Origin: Nonomuraea zeae
GTDB lineage: Bacteria; Actinomycetota; Actinomycetes; Streptosporangiales; Streptosporangiaceae
Direction: 5' to 3'
NCBI RefSeq assembly: GCF_005889725.1
Contig: NZ_VCKX01000090.1
Coordinates: forward strand, 1-40,761
DNA: 40,761 nt
Both the position numbers and the translations under genes were made by a program. Of this stretch, positions 24,124 to 32,700 are shown one piece after another (the stretch's first letter is position 1; every line of letters begins with the position of its first letter). Under the pieces are notes generated by a model. It was given only the letters and a program-made list of their open reading frames with translations, had not been told where the DNA came from and searched no databases.

Positions 24124-24955
24124 GTTCGAGCGCGGGCTGCTCAAGGTGCTCAAGCCGCTGGTGATCCTCTTCCTGTTCCTGATCACCGCGTTCCCGTTCT
24201 TCTACATGGTGATGCTGTCCGTGCGCGACATCCAGGAGCTCATCCTGGAGCCGGGCTCGCTCTGGCCCCGCAGGTTCACCCTGGACACCTACGTGGACGT
24301 GCTGACCAGGCAGGGGTTCCTGACCTTCCTCAAGAACAGCGCGATCATCGCGGTCGCCTCCGTGGCGGTCACGCTGCTGATCTCGATCCCCGGCGCGTAC
24401 GCGGTCGCCCGGCTGCGTTTCTTCGGGCGGCGGCAGGTGCACTTCCTGTTCCTGGCGGTGTACCTGTTCCCGGCGATCGTGCTGGCCATCCCGTTGTTCG
24501 TGCTCTTCACGATGCTCGGGCTGCGCGGCTCTCTGGTCGGCTTGATCCTCGTCTATATCGCGCAGACGGTGCCGGTCACGGTATACATGCTCCGCAACTA
24601 CTTCGAGACCGTGCCGCAAAGCGTGGAGGAAGCGGCCGCGATCGACGGATGCACGAGACTGTCCACCATCTGGCGGGTGGTGCTGCCGCTGTCCAAGCCC
24701 GCGCTGATGGCCACCGGCCTCTACGCGTTCATGATCGCTTGGAACGAGTTCCTGTTCGCCCTGCTCTTCCTCGTGGAGCGGAGGGAGAGCTGGACGGTCT
24801 CCCTGGGGCTCTCTCAGCTGGCGGGGAGCATAGAGATCCCGACGACGGTCCTGATGGCAGGATCGGTGGTGCTGACGTTGCCCATCGTGATCGTGTTCTT
24901 CGCCAGTGAGCGACTGCTGACGGAGGGGCTCACGGCGGGAGCAGAGAAGGGATAG
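24110..24955 (+). CDS. ABC sugar transporter permease, MalG/UgpE type
   Basis: Second permease subunit, 281 residues. TM1 is LVILFLFLITAFPFFYMVML (about 14-33), and the EAA loop is SVEEAAAIDGCTRLSTIWRV (about 172-191). The C-terminal TLPIVIVFFASERLLTEGLT is the usual CUT1 ending. Start ATG 24110 has GGGAGG 5 bases upstream inside the preceding gene and overlaps it by 14 bp, so the two pore subunits are co-translated. The stop lies 3 bases before the ROK gene. Confidence 0.95.
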   Translation: MSRDRFERGLLKVLKPLVILFLFLITAFPFFYMVMLSVRDIQELILEPGSLWPRRFTLDTYVDVLTRQGFLTFLKNSAIIAVASVAVTLLISIPGAYAVARLRFFGRRQVHFLFLAVYLFPAIVLAIPLFVLFTMLGLRGSLVGLILVYIAQTVPVTVYMLRNYFETVPQSVEEAAAIDGCTRLSTIWRVVLPLSKPALMATGLYAFMIAWNEFLFALLFLVERRESWTVSLGLSQLAGSIEIPTTVLMAGSVVLTLPIVIVFFASERLLTEGLTAGAEKG

Positions 24956-24958
24956 ATC

Positions 24959-26137
24959 ATGCTGACGGCAGGGCAGATCCTCCAGCTCATCCGCAATGGC
25001 TCCTGCCGTACGCGCAAAGAACTCATCGAGTACACCGGCCTGTCCCGGTCGACGATCACCGACCGGGTCGACCGGCTCATCGACGCCGGATACATCCACG
25101 AGTCCGGGGTCGGCACCTCCGGGGGCGGGCGGCCGCCCTCGGTGCTGGACGTCGACGCCACCCGGCGCCTGATGCTGGTGGCCGACCTGGGCGCCACGCA
25201 CGCCAGGGTGGCGCTGACCGACCTGGCCGCCCGGCCGATGGTCGAGGAGAGCACCGAGATGCGCATCGAGCTCGGCCCCGACGCGGTCCTGTCGTGGGTG
25301 CGCCAGGCGTTCCAGCGGATGCTGGACCGGGTCGGGCGGCCGGCCCGCGAGGTGTGCGGCATCGGCCTGGACCTGCCCGGCTCGGTGGACCACACCACCG
25401 GCCGGGTGATCAGGTCGTTCCTGATGCCAGGGTGGGACGACCATCCGGTGGGCGCGGCGATCGGCGCGACGTACGACGTGCCCATCCTGGTCGAGAACGA
25501 CGCCAACGCGATGGCGCTGGGCGAGTGGTGGTCGTCCTGGCGGCGGACCGACTCGCTGGTCCTGATCAAGGTGTCGACCGGGATCGGCACCGGCATCGTG
25601 CTCGACGGGCAGATCTACCGGGGCGTCGAGGAGGCCGCGGGGAACATCGGGCACGTACGCCTGCGCGAGACCGACGACCGGGTCTGCACCTGCGGCTCGC
25701 GCGGCTGCGTGGCCTCGCTGGCCAGCGGCCACGCGCTGGCCGGCGACCTGGGGCAGCAGTCCAGCCGTGACGTGCTGCGCCTGGTCCAGGCGGGCGACCC
25801 GGAGGCCATCGCGCGCGTGCAGGAGGCGGGCCGCACGCTGGGCATCGTGCTGGCCACGGCGGTCAGCCTGCTCAACCCCGGCGTGCTGGTGCTGGCCGGG
25901 GACATGGCGGAGACCCGGGAGCACTACCTGACCGGGATCAGGGAGAGCGTCTACCGGCGCAGCCTGCCGTACACGACCAGGAACCTGGAGATCGTCACGA
26001 CCTCGCTGGGCGGCCGGGCGGGGATCGTGGGGATGGCGGTGATCGTCATGGAGCACGTGCTCTCCCCCGCCTCCGTGGACGCCGCCCTGGCCGGCTCCGG
26101 GCCGGGCAGGCGCACGAAGACCGACGCCGTCGGGTGA
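24959..26137 (+). CDS. ROK-family transcriptional regulator
   Basis: NagC/XylR-type regulator of 392 residues, probably repressing this sugar locus until a sugar ligand binds. The winged HTH is at about 1-60 (LIEYTGLSRSTITDRVDRL). The ROK domain has VADLGATHARVAL (74-86), ENDANAMALGEW (179-190) with the kinase-type D181, a TGIGTGIVLDG phosphate loop, and a complete zinc site: H232, C243, C245 and C250 in CTCGSRGC. The catalytic-type aspartate suggests sugar binding or residual kinase capacity. It is the last gene of the importer operon, 3 bases after the permease. Operator candidates lie at 21258-21295. Confidence 0.95.
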   Translation: MLTAGQILQLIRNGSCRTRKELIEYTGLSRSTITDRVDRLIDAGYIHESGVGTSGGGRPPSVLDVDATRRLMLVADLGATHARVALTDLAARPMVEESTEMRIELGPDAVLSWVRQAFQRMLDRVGRPAREVCGIGLDLPGSVDHTTGRVIRSFLMPGWDDHPVGAAIGATYDVPILVENDANAMALGEWWSSWRRTDSLVLIKVSTGIGTGIVLDGQIYRGVEEAAGNIGHVRLRETDDRVCTCGSRGCVASLASGHALAGDLGQQSSRDVLRLVQAGDPEAIARVQEAGRTLGIVLATAVSLLNPGVLVLAGDMAETREHYLTGIRESVYRRSLPYTTRNLEIVTTSLGGRAGIVGMAVIVMEHVLSPASVDAALAGSGPGRRTKTDAVG

Positions 26138-26210
26138 GACGCGGCTGGCTCAGCTCGCGCGCCGCCGAGGCCATCGGGCGAGCCCGCGCCCGTGCAGGCG
26201 GGCGGTCCCG

Positions 26211-26960
26211 TCAGGCGAGGGACTGTCGCAGGAGAGCGGGCGCGTCCACGAGCGAGGGACCGTACCAGGTGAGCAGCCGCCCGCTCACCAGGGCGCAGGT
26301 CAGGCCGGGGAAGGACTCGGGGCCGTCGTCCCGCGTGAAGGCGTAGGGCTCGTCAGGCAGCACCACGAGGTCGGGACGCCGCTCGGCCAGCTCGGCCAGC
26401 GCGATCTTGGGGTAGCGCTCCGCGTGGCCCGCGTACAGGTTGTCCACGCCGAGGTGCCTGAGCACGTCCCCGGTGAACGTGTCGCGCCCCACCACCATCC
26501 AGGGCCGCCGCCAGATCGGGATGACCGCCGTGCGCCGCGGGCCCGCGGCGGGCGCGCGCCACGCCCGCTCGGCCGCGTCCAGCCACTCCGGCCTGCCGGT
26601 GCGGCACGCGTGCGCGAACATCCGCGCCAGCGAGGCGAACGCCTGCTCCAGGGTCTCGATCCTGGTGACCCAGACCGGTACGCCCCCTGCGCGCAGGGCC
26701 TCGATGTCGGGCGCGCGGTTCTCCTCGGCGTTGGCCAGGACGACGTCGGGCCGGAGCTTCCTGATCGCGTCCAGGTCGGGGTTCTTCGTGCCCCTGACCC
26801 TGGCCACGTCCAGGCCGGCCGGGTGCGAGCACCAGTCCGTCGCCCCCACCAGCGCCTCGGGCACCGTCGCCGCCACCGACTCGGTCAGTGACGGCACGAG
26901 GGAGACGATCCGCCGCACGGTCTCGGGGATCTTCACGGGCACACCGGTGTCGTCGTCCAC
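26211..26960 (-). CDS. BtuF/TroA-like metal-chelate-binding protein without signal peptide
   Basis: Helical-backbone metal-receptor fold, 249 residues, related to periplasmic cobalamin- and siderophore-binding proteins. Typical segments are RIVSLVPSLTESVAATVPEA (17-36), VGATDWCSHP (38-47), KNPDLDAIRKLRPDVVLAN (59-77) and the second-lobe GDVLRHLGVDNLYAGH. The sequence begins directly with the mature domain: no signal peptide or lipobox is present, so it should be cytoplasmic. No BtuC/BtuD partner is adjacent. The GTG 26960 start is weakly supported; a GTG nine codons later (MKIPETVRRIVS) is possible. It is convergent with the ROK gene. IcmF, further along, is a B12 enzyme, but any link is speculative. 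Confidence 0.85.
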   Translation of the reverse strand: MDDDTGVPVKIPETVRRIVSLVPSLTESVAATVPEALVGATDWCSHPAGLDVARVRGTKNPDLDAIRKLRPDVVLANAEENRAPDIEALRAGGVPVWVTRIETLEQAFASLARMFAHACRTGRPEWLDAAERAWRAPAAGPRRTAVIPIWRRPWMVVGRDTFTGDVLRHLGVDNLYAGHAERYPKIALAELAERRPDLVVLPDEPYAFTRDDGPESFPGLTCALVSGRLLTWYGPSLVDAPALLRQSLA

Positions 26961-27059
26961 ACCAGCAGCCTAGATCTGCGCGTAACCGCGACGGGATGTC
27001 GGTATAGATCCGTAGAATCCACGACAAAGATCATTAACTCGTGATCGGGGGATTGACGG

Positions 27060-27863
27060 TTGGAGCGAGAGTCACCAGGCTTCGATCCGCGCACACCCAA
27101 CGCGGCCCGGCTCTACGACTACTACCTCGGCGGCAAGGACCACTTCCCCGCCGACCGGGTGGCGGCGGAGAAGATCCTGAAAGTGGCTCCCGAGTTACGG
27201 GCGGCGGCTCGGGCGAACCGGGCGTTTCTGGCGCGGGCCGTCCGCTTCCTCGCCGAGGCCGGCATCACGCAGTTCCTCGACATCGGCACCGGGCTGCCGG
27301 CGCAGAGCAACGTGCACGAGGTCGCCGGGAAGGTGCACCAGGACGCGCGGGTGGTCTACGTGGACCGGGATCCGGTGGTGCTGGTGCACGGCAGGGCGCT
27401 GCTGGCCGGGCACGGTGACACGACCGTCGTCGAGGGCGACCTCCGCGAGCCTCACCAGATCCTGAAAAATCCGGACGTGACGCGGGTGATCGACTTCAAC
27501 CGTCCCGTCGGCGTGCTGCTGCTGGCGGTCATGCACTACCTCACCGAGTCCGACCGCCCTCAGGAGGTCGTCGCGAGCCTGCGTGACGCCCTGGCGCCGG
27601 GCAGCCACCTGGTCGTCTCCCATGGCACCAGCGACGCCCGCGCCGCCGCCGTCGAAAAGGCCACCGAGGTCTACCGGCGGGCCGGTCTCCCGCTCACGCT
27701 GCGCGGCCGGGCCGGGATCACCGCGCTGTTCGAGGGGTTCGAGCTGGTCGAGCCGGGGGTCGTCTGGCTGCCCGAGTGGCATCCCGAGCAGGCCGACCTG
27801 ATCGACTTCGCCAGCGGCCCCGAGTCGTCGCTGCTCCTGTGCGGCGTGGGCAGGATGAGCTGA
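27060..27863 (+). CDS. SAM-dependent methyltransferase, DUF574 (PF04672) type
   Basis: A 267-residue member of the actinobacterial 'S-adenosyl methyltransferase' family, abundant in Streptomyces and Streptosporangiales, with unknown substrates. The hallmark opening is RTPNAARLYDYYLGGKDHFP (11-30). It is followed by FLDIGTGLPAQSNVHEVA for SAM binding, VYVDRDPVVLVHGRALL, and VLLLAVMHYLTESDRP. The start is TTG 27060, with GGGGGA 7 bases upstream. It is a single gene, divergent from the BtuF-like gene and convergent with tpx, with a strong terminator hairpin 18 bases after the stop. Confidence 0.93.
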   Translation: MERESPGFDPRTPNAARLYDYYLGGKDHFPADRVAAEKILKVAPELRAAARANRAFLARAVRFLAEAGITQFLDIGTGLPAQSNVHEVAGKVHQDARVVYVDRDPVVLVHGRALLAGHGDTTVVEGDLREPHQILKNPDVTRVIDFNRPVGVLLLAVMHYLTESDRPQEVVASLRDALAPGSHLVVSHGTSDARAAAVEKATEVYRRAGLPLTLRGRAGITALFEGFELVEPGVVWLPEWHPEQADLIDFASGPESSLLLCGVGRMS

Positions 27864-27881
27864 GCCGGGAGGCACTCCGCC

Positions 27882-27911
27882 CAGAGCCGGACCCGTGCGG
27901 GTCGGGCTCTG
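27882..27911 (+). terminator. Hairpin terminator after methyltransferase gene
   Basis: CAGAGCCGGACCCG and CGGGTCGGGCTCTG pair over 14 positions with one mismatch and a tight loop. It sits 18 bases after the methyltransferase stop and before the convergent tpx end, so it may serve both genes. No U-tract. Confidence 0.65.
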
Positions 27912-27978
27912 CGGCGGAGGCCGGGCGGGGCTACCTGCGGGTCCGGCCGCCGCGGCGGAGGCCGGACGGGGCTACTTG
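27911..27978. repeat. 27-bp direct repeat duplicating the tpx 3' end
   Basis: 27911-27937 and 27952-27978 match at 25 of 27 positions, offset 41 bp. The second copy carries the tpx stop codon (TAG on the minus strand, 27972-27974) and its last codon; the first copy lies downstream of tpx and repeats the stop in context. Confidence 0.8.
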
Positions 27979-28472
27979 AGCGCGGACAGCGCGCTGTCGT
28001 AGTCAGGCTCCTGCGTGATCTCCGGCACCAGCTCGGAGTAGATCACCTTGTTGTCGCCGTCGAGCACGACCACGGCGCGCGCGGCCAGGCCGGCCAGCGG
28101 CCCGGACTCCTGCGCCACGCCGTAGTCGCCGAGGAACTCGCGGCCCCGCATGAGCGAGAGCGTGGTCACGTTGTCGAGCCCCTCCGCGCCGCAGAACCGC
28201 TTCTGCGCGAAAGGCAGGTCGGCGGAGATGCAGAGCACGGTCACGTCGGGGTGCTCGGCGGCCACCTCGTTGAAGCGGCGCACCGAGGCCGCGCAGACGC
28301 CGGTGTCGACGCTCGGGAAGATGTTGAGCACCTTGGTCCCCTGGCCGAAGTCCTCCAGCGAGCGCTCGGCCAGGTCGGCGCCCACCAGGCGGAACGCGGG
28401 CGCGGCGTCCCCGGGCTTCGGGAAGGTGCCGCCCACGGTGATGGGGTTGCCCTTGAAAGTGACGTCAGACAT
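27972..28472 (-). CDS. tpx: Thiol peroxidase (atypical 2-Cys peroxiredoxin)
   Basis: Cytoplasmic Tpx that reduces hydrogen peroxide and organic peroxides using thioredoxin. The 166-residue length is normal. The opening VTFKGNPITVGGTFPKPGDA is characteristic. The peroxidatic cysteine is in SVDTGVCAASVRRFN (near residue 60) and the resolving cysteine in QKRFCGAEG (near 94). Start ATG 28472 has GGAGG 6 bases upstream. It is monocistronic, between the regulator (same strand, upstream) and the convergent methyltransferase. The 3' end is duplicated downstream. Confidence 0.96.
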   Translation of the reverse strand: MSDVTFKGNPITVGGTFPKPGDAAPAFRLVGADLAERSLEDFGQGTKVLNIFPSVDTGVCAASVRRFNEVAAEHPDVTVLCISADLPFAQKRFCGAEGLDNVTTLSLMRGREFLGDYGVAQESGPLAGLAARAVVVLDGDNKVIYSELVPEITQEPDYDSALSALK

Positions 28473-28549
28473 GAAAACCTCCGGATAGCGATGTTCCCCA
28501 GATCGCGATCCTATCGGCGCGGCCTCTCCCGCCCGGCCCGGGCCAGGGC

Positions 28550-28658
28550 GCGTGTCAGGCCCAGCACCATGCCCAACACCAGGTCCGGGGCCAGATCGGG
28601 CCGGGGCCGGGGCCAGATCGGGCGCCGGGTGCGGGGCGGCGCGGCGTGTCAGGCCCAG
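28550..28658. repeat. Regulator 3'-end copy and internal 22-bp-spaced repeat
   Basis: GCGTGTCAGGCCCAG occurs at 28644-28658, where it holds the TGA of the minus-strand regulator, and again perfectly at 28550-28564. Between them, CCGGGGCCAGATCGGG occurs at 28585 and 28607. The 176-bp gap before tpx is thus largely repeat-built, and no gene is seen in it. Confidence 0.7.
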
Positions 28659-29623
28659 TCGTGGCGGGCGGCGTGCCAGCCGAGCTGCACGCGCGTCCGC
28701 ACGCCCGCGAGGTCCATCAGCGCGCGCAGGCGGCGCTGGAGGGTGCGCAGCGACAGGTCGAGCTGGCCCGCCACGGCCTCGTCGGTCAGCCCGGCCAGCA
28801 GCAGGGCGAGGATCTTCCGGTCCAGCTCGGTGACGGCCGCCTCCGGGTGCTCCTCCAGCGCGTCCGCCCCGTCCACGCGCAGCGGGTAGGCCCGCAGCCA
28901 CACCGCCTCGAACAGCGCCTCCACGGCGGCGAGCAGGCCGCTGCGGTGCAGCAGCACGGCCGCGGGCTCGCCGCCGGGCTCGGTGGTGAGCGGGACCAGC
29001 GCCAGCTCGCCGTCGGCCATCATCAGCTTGATCGGCAGCTTGTCCGCCACCCTCACCTGTACGCCCCTCCGCACGGAGTCGATCGTGCCCGCGGCCACCC
29101 CTGGCGTGGCCAGCATCTCGCGCTCGACCACCACGCGATACGCCACGCCGCGCTCGACGCCCTGGTTCTCGGCGGTGTTGTCGCTGGGCGAGACCGCCAC
29201 GAACGGCACCGTGGAGAACGAGCGCACCTGCCGCGTGGCCGCCCACTGGATCTGCAGGAACCGCTGGCGTACCGCCTCCACGCCGGTCACGACCTCGATG
29301 AGATCGCCGACGGCGCGATCGGTCGCGGCCATCCTGTGCTGCTCGGCCAGCGCCACGATGGCCAGCTCCGCCGTACGGAGCTCCTCCCTGCGGGCGGTGA
29401 GCAGGCCGCCGAGCGCGACCGAGGGCGGCGCGGCGACGTGCCGTACGGGAGCTCCGGCCACGCGCGAGACGAGACCGCGGCCGATCAGCGCGAGCAGGTC
29501 CTCCTCCACCGTGGACAGCGGCCGGTCGAGTGCGGCGGCCAGCTCGGCGGCGGCGCTGGGCGCGTCCACCAGGAAGCGATAGACGGCCTCCTCCCCCTCG
29601 GTGAGACCTAACGCCTCCAGCAC
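28649..29623 (-). CDS. TrmB/LuxR-type transcriptional regulator
   Basis: A 324-residue DNA-binding protein with two helix-turn-helix regions. The N-terminal TrmB-like one runs LEALGLTEGEEAVYRFLV to LSTVEEDLLALIGRGLVSRV (2-65). The C-terminal LuxR/GerE-like one includes LTDEAVAGQLDLSLRTLQRR. The middle part is a ligand- or dimer-type region without a recognisable active site. I start at GTG 29623 because GAGGGAG lies about 9 bases upstream and the family normally starts at this point; a GTG at 29725 is possible. It lies just downstream of the subtilase gene on the same strand, so it may be co-transcribed with and regulate it (inference). Confidence 0.87.
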   Translation of the reverse strand: MLEALGLTEGEEAVYRFLVDAPSAAAELAAALDRPLSTVEEDLLALIGRGLVSRVAGAPVRHVAAPPSVALGGLLTARREELRTAELAIVALAEQHRMAATDRAVGDLIEVVTGVEAVRQRFLQIQWAATRQVRSFSTVPFVAVSPSDNTAENQGVERGVAYRVVVEREMLATPGVAAGTIDSVRRGVQVRVADKLPIKLMMADGELALVPLTTEPGGEPAAVLLHRSGLLAAVEALFEAVWLRAYPLRVDGADALEEHPEAAVTELDRKILALLLAGLTDEAVAGQLDLSLRTLQRRLRALMDLAGVRTRVQLGWHAARHDWA

Positions 29624-29731
29624 GGTGCCCGTCTCCCTCTGCTCGGCCGGAACGCCGACCAGTATGGGAGAGAAGACCGGGCCGAAGGCGACGTCGCCGC
29701 CTTCGGCCCCGAATCGTGACTTCACGGTTAT

Positions 29732-32700
29732 TCAGCTAACAATCGCCCGAATGATCTCTTGACGCACGGCGTTCCCCTTCGCGTCGGCCGCCGTGGCCTT
29801 CAGCGAGAGCGAGCCGCGGCGCACGACCGTGGTCCACGCGCCCTTGCCGCTCGGCACCAGCACGGCCGGCTGCCAGGTCCTGCCGTCGTCGTACGAGACC
29901 GACAGCGTGGCCCTGGCCGCCTTGCTCGGCGCGTCCAGCCACTCCTGCGTGGTCGCCGACAGGCCGAGCTTGACGAGCGGGCCGAGCACCTTGACGTCGT
30001 AGTCGAGCTGCATCATCGGGATGTCGGTCCGGTACTGGCTGCCCTCCGGCGGTCTGGCCGAGACGAAGTCCCACTCCGTGTGGGTGCGCGTGGACGTGCG
30101 CCACCGCTGCGCGTCCCGGTTCACGTCGAGCGTGACCCGGTAGGGGGCGGCCTCGTCGGGCAGGCCGTCGAAGACCGCCATCGCCCGGCCCTTCGACTGC
30201 TTGACCAGCTTGTCCCCCTGGTAGAGGGCGATCGACATGGTCGCGTACTCGTCGCCGCCACCGCCGGAGTGGCCGGGCGTGCCGTCGCTCAGCGGCGGGA
30301 TGTTGAGCTGGAGCCCGCCGCCGCTCTCGCGGAAGGGCCCCCAGTACTCGGTCCCGAGCCTCGGCCGCACCACCGGCGCGAACCATTCGTGCGTGACCCG
30401 CTGGCCGGGCCGGTAGACCTGGGGCCGCTGGCGCATCTCCCAGTCGTCGTTCCCGCCGATGAAGTGGTTCTCGTACCAGCGGTAGGCGCCGGTGCTCACC
30501 CACTCGGTGCGCTCGGCGGGGAAGTACTCGCGCTCGGGGAAGCCGAAGGCCGGGCCCCAGCCGTCCTGCAGGTTGTAGCGGAACCCGCCGCCCTCCTGGC
30601 CGGTGGTGGCGCCGCGGTAGACGCCGCGCACCTCGGCCAGGTCGCGCGGGCGGTAGGACAGGTCGCGGTCGGGGACGGCGCCCTTGTGCAGGTCCACCAG
30701 GTCGTACAGGTAGGAGGGGTAGGTCTGCTGCCGGACCGTCACCTGCTTGCCCGCCAGGCCGGCCGCGCTGTCGCGGGTGACCAGCACGACGGGGATGGGC
30801 AGGTTCTCGCCGTAGAACTCGTAGAGGCGTCCCGGCTCGTCGTTGACGACCACGAGCAGCTTCGCGCCCGCCGCGACGGCCTGGGCGGCCCGTTCCTCAG
30901 CGCTCACCTCGGCGCTGCGCGTGACGATGACGGCCTTACCCTTGGCGTCGATGCCCGCGTAGTCCTGCGCCGCGCCCTTGCCCGCGGCGACCGTACGCAG
31001 CCGGGACCGGCCGTCGGTGAGCGTGCCGCCGCCCTGCACGGTCGTCACCAGCTCGGGGCGTCCCGGCACGGCCAGGGTCAGCGCCGGCTCGCCCAGCCGC
31101 CAGCGGGTCAGGTAGTCGAACGAGCCCTTGGTGACCTTGCGCGTCGGGGAGACGTAGACGCTGTCGTACCAGATGGGCAGGATGTACCCGAGCCTGATCG
31201 GATCGCCGTCCGGCACGGTCCTGGCGAAGTCGAGCTGCAGCTGCCGCCGCTCGCTCAGCTTGGGCGTGCTGACGCCGACCGGCCTGGCCCGGCTCGCGTC
31301 GAGCACGACCTCCTTGCTCGCGTCGAGCGCGATCTCCGGGTCGGCGAGCAGCGCCATGCCGCGGGTGTCGGCCCGCTCGCCCGGCACCTCCAGCAGCGAG
31401 AAGGCCATGTAGGTGGAGGGCGGCAGGCGCAGCGTGCGCTCGCCGTCCACCTCGTAGGGCGCCATGCTGCCGTCGAACCCGGCCAGCACCACCCGGCCGG
31501 AGACGGGCTTGCCGGCCCGGTCGCGCAGCTTGAGCGTCAGGTCGTACAGCTCGCGCTCCTTGACCGCCCCGAACGCGGTCCGCACCGGCGTCGCGCCCGA
31601 GTTGCCGGCCGGAGTGGCCGTCACCAGGCCGGAGACCTGGGTGTCCGGGGGCAGCTTCGCCGGGTCGATGCTCAGCGTCGCCTCGGCCGTGCCGTGGGCG
31701 GGGACGGTGAGGCGCGCGGCGGAGAGGGTGGCGGCGTCGGAGCCGCTGACCGCCAGGTCGAGCGGCACGTCGGCGTCGCCGTCGTTGCGGTAGGCGATCG
31801 TCCGCTCCGCCTTGGGGTCGCCGGCGGCGTGCGGCCAGTCGTAGAAGGCCGTGGGCACCGAACCGGTCGCGGTGATCGTCGCGCCGACGGCCGCGGCCAC
31901 GTCGAGCCGGCCGGTCCCGTGCTGGAACGGCGTGTACGGCAGCGGCTTGGCCGAGCTCATGAGCGCGTCCTTGAGCTGCTGTCCGGTCCAGCCGGGATGG
32001 CGCTGCACCAGGATGGCCGCCGCGCCCGCCACGTGCGGGGTGGCCATGGACGTGCCGTTCAGCCGCCAGTACGGCCCGGTCGCCTCGGTGTTGTACGACG
32101 AGTGCGCCGCGTTGATCGAGACCCCGGGGGCGGAGATGTCCGGCTTGAGGCCGTAAGACCGGTAGAGCGGCCCCATGCTGGAGAACTCGGCCCGCTCGTC
32201 AGCCTTGTCCACCGCGCCCACGGTCAGCGCCGAGGCCGCCGAGCCGGGAGCGCCGATCGTGCCCTCGCCGTAGCTGTTGCCCGCCGCGATCACGAACAGC
32301 GTCCCGTGCTGCCTGGACAGGTTGTCCACGGCCTGGGCCATCGGATCGGTCCCGCCGTCGGGGACGTCGCTGCCCAGGCTCATGCTCACGACCTTGGCCC
32401 GGCCCGCGGCCCACTCCATGCCGGCGATGATCCAGGAGTCCTGGCCGTAGCCGTCGTCGCCGAGCACCTTGCCGACGACCAGCTCCGCGCCAGGGGCTAC
32501 GCCCTTGTTCGCGCCCTGTGACGCGGCGCCGGTGCCCGCCACCGTGGAGGCCACGTGGGTGCCGTGGCCGTTGACGTCCTTGACCTCCTCGCCCGGCACG
32601 AAGCTGGTGGACTCGGCGATCCGGTCCTTGAGATCGGGGTGGGTGCCGTCCACGCCGGTGTCGAGCACGGCCACCTTGACGCCCGTGCCGTCGTAGCCGG

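Noticed and set aside
13983..26137. Antibiotic or aminoglycoside/cyclitol biosynthetic cluster
   Set aside because: No aminotransferase, cyclase, PKS/NRPS or resistance gene is present; importer plus ROK regulator indicates uptake and catabolism.
26121..26182. Possible fifth gene-end duplication after the ROK gene (CCGACGCCGTCGGGTGAG versus CCGAGGCCATCGGGCGAG, 44 bp apart)
   Set aside because: Only about 15 of 18 positions match and the stop is altered; in GC-rich sequence this is not clearly above chance.
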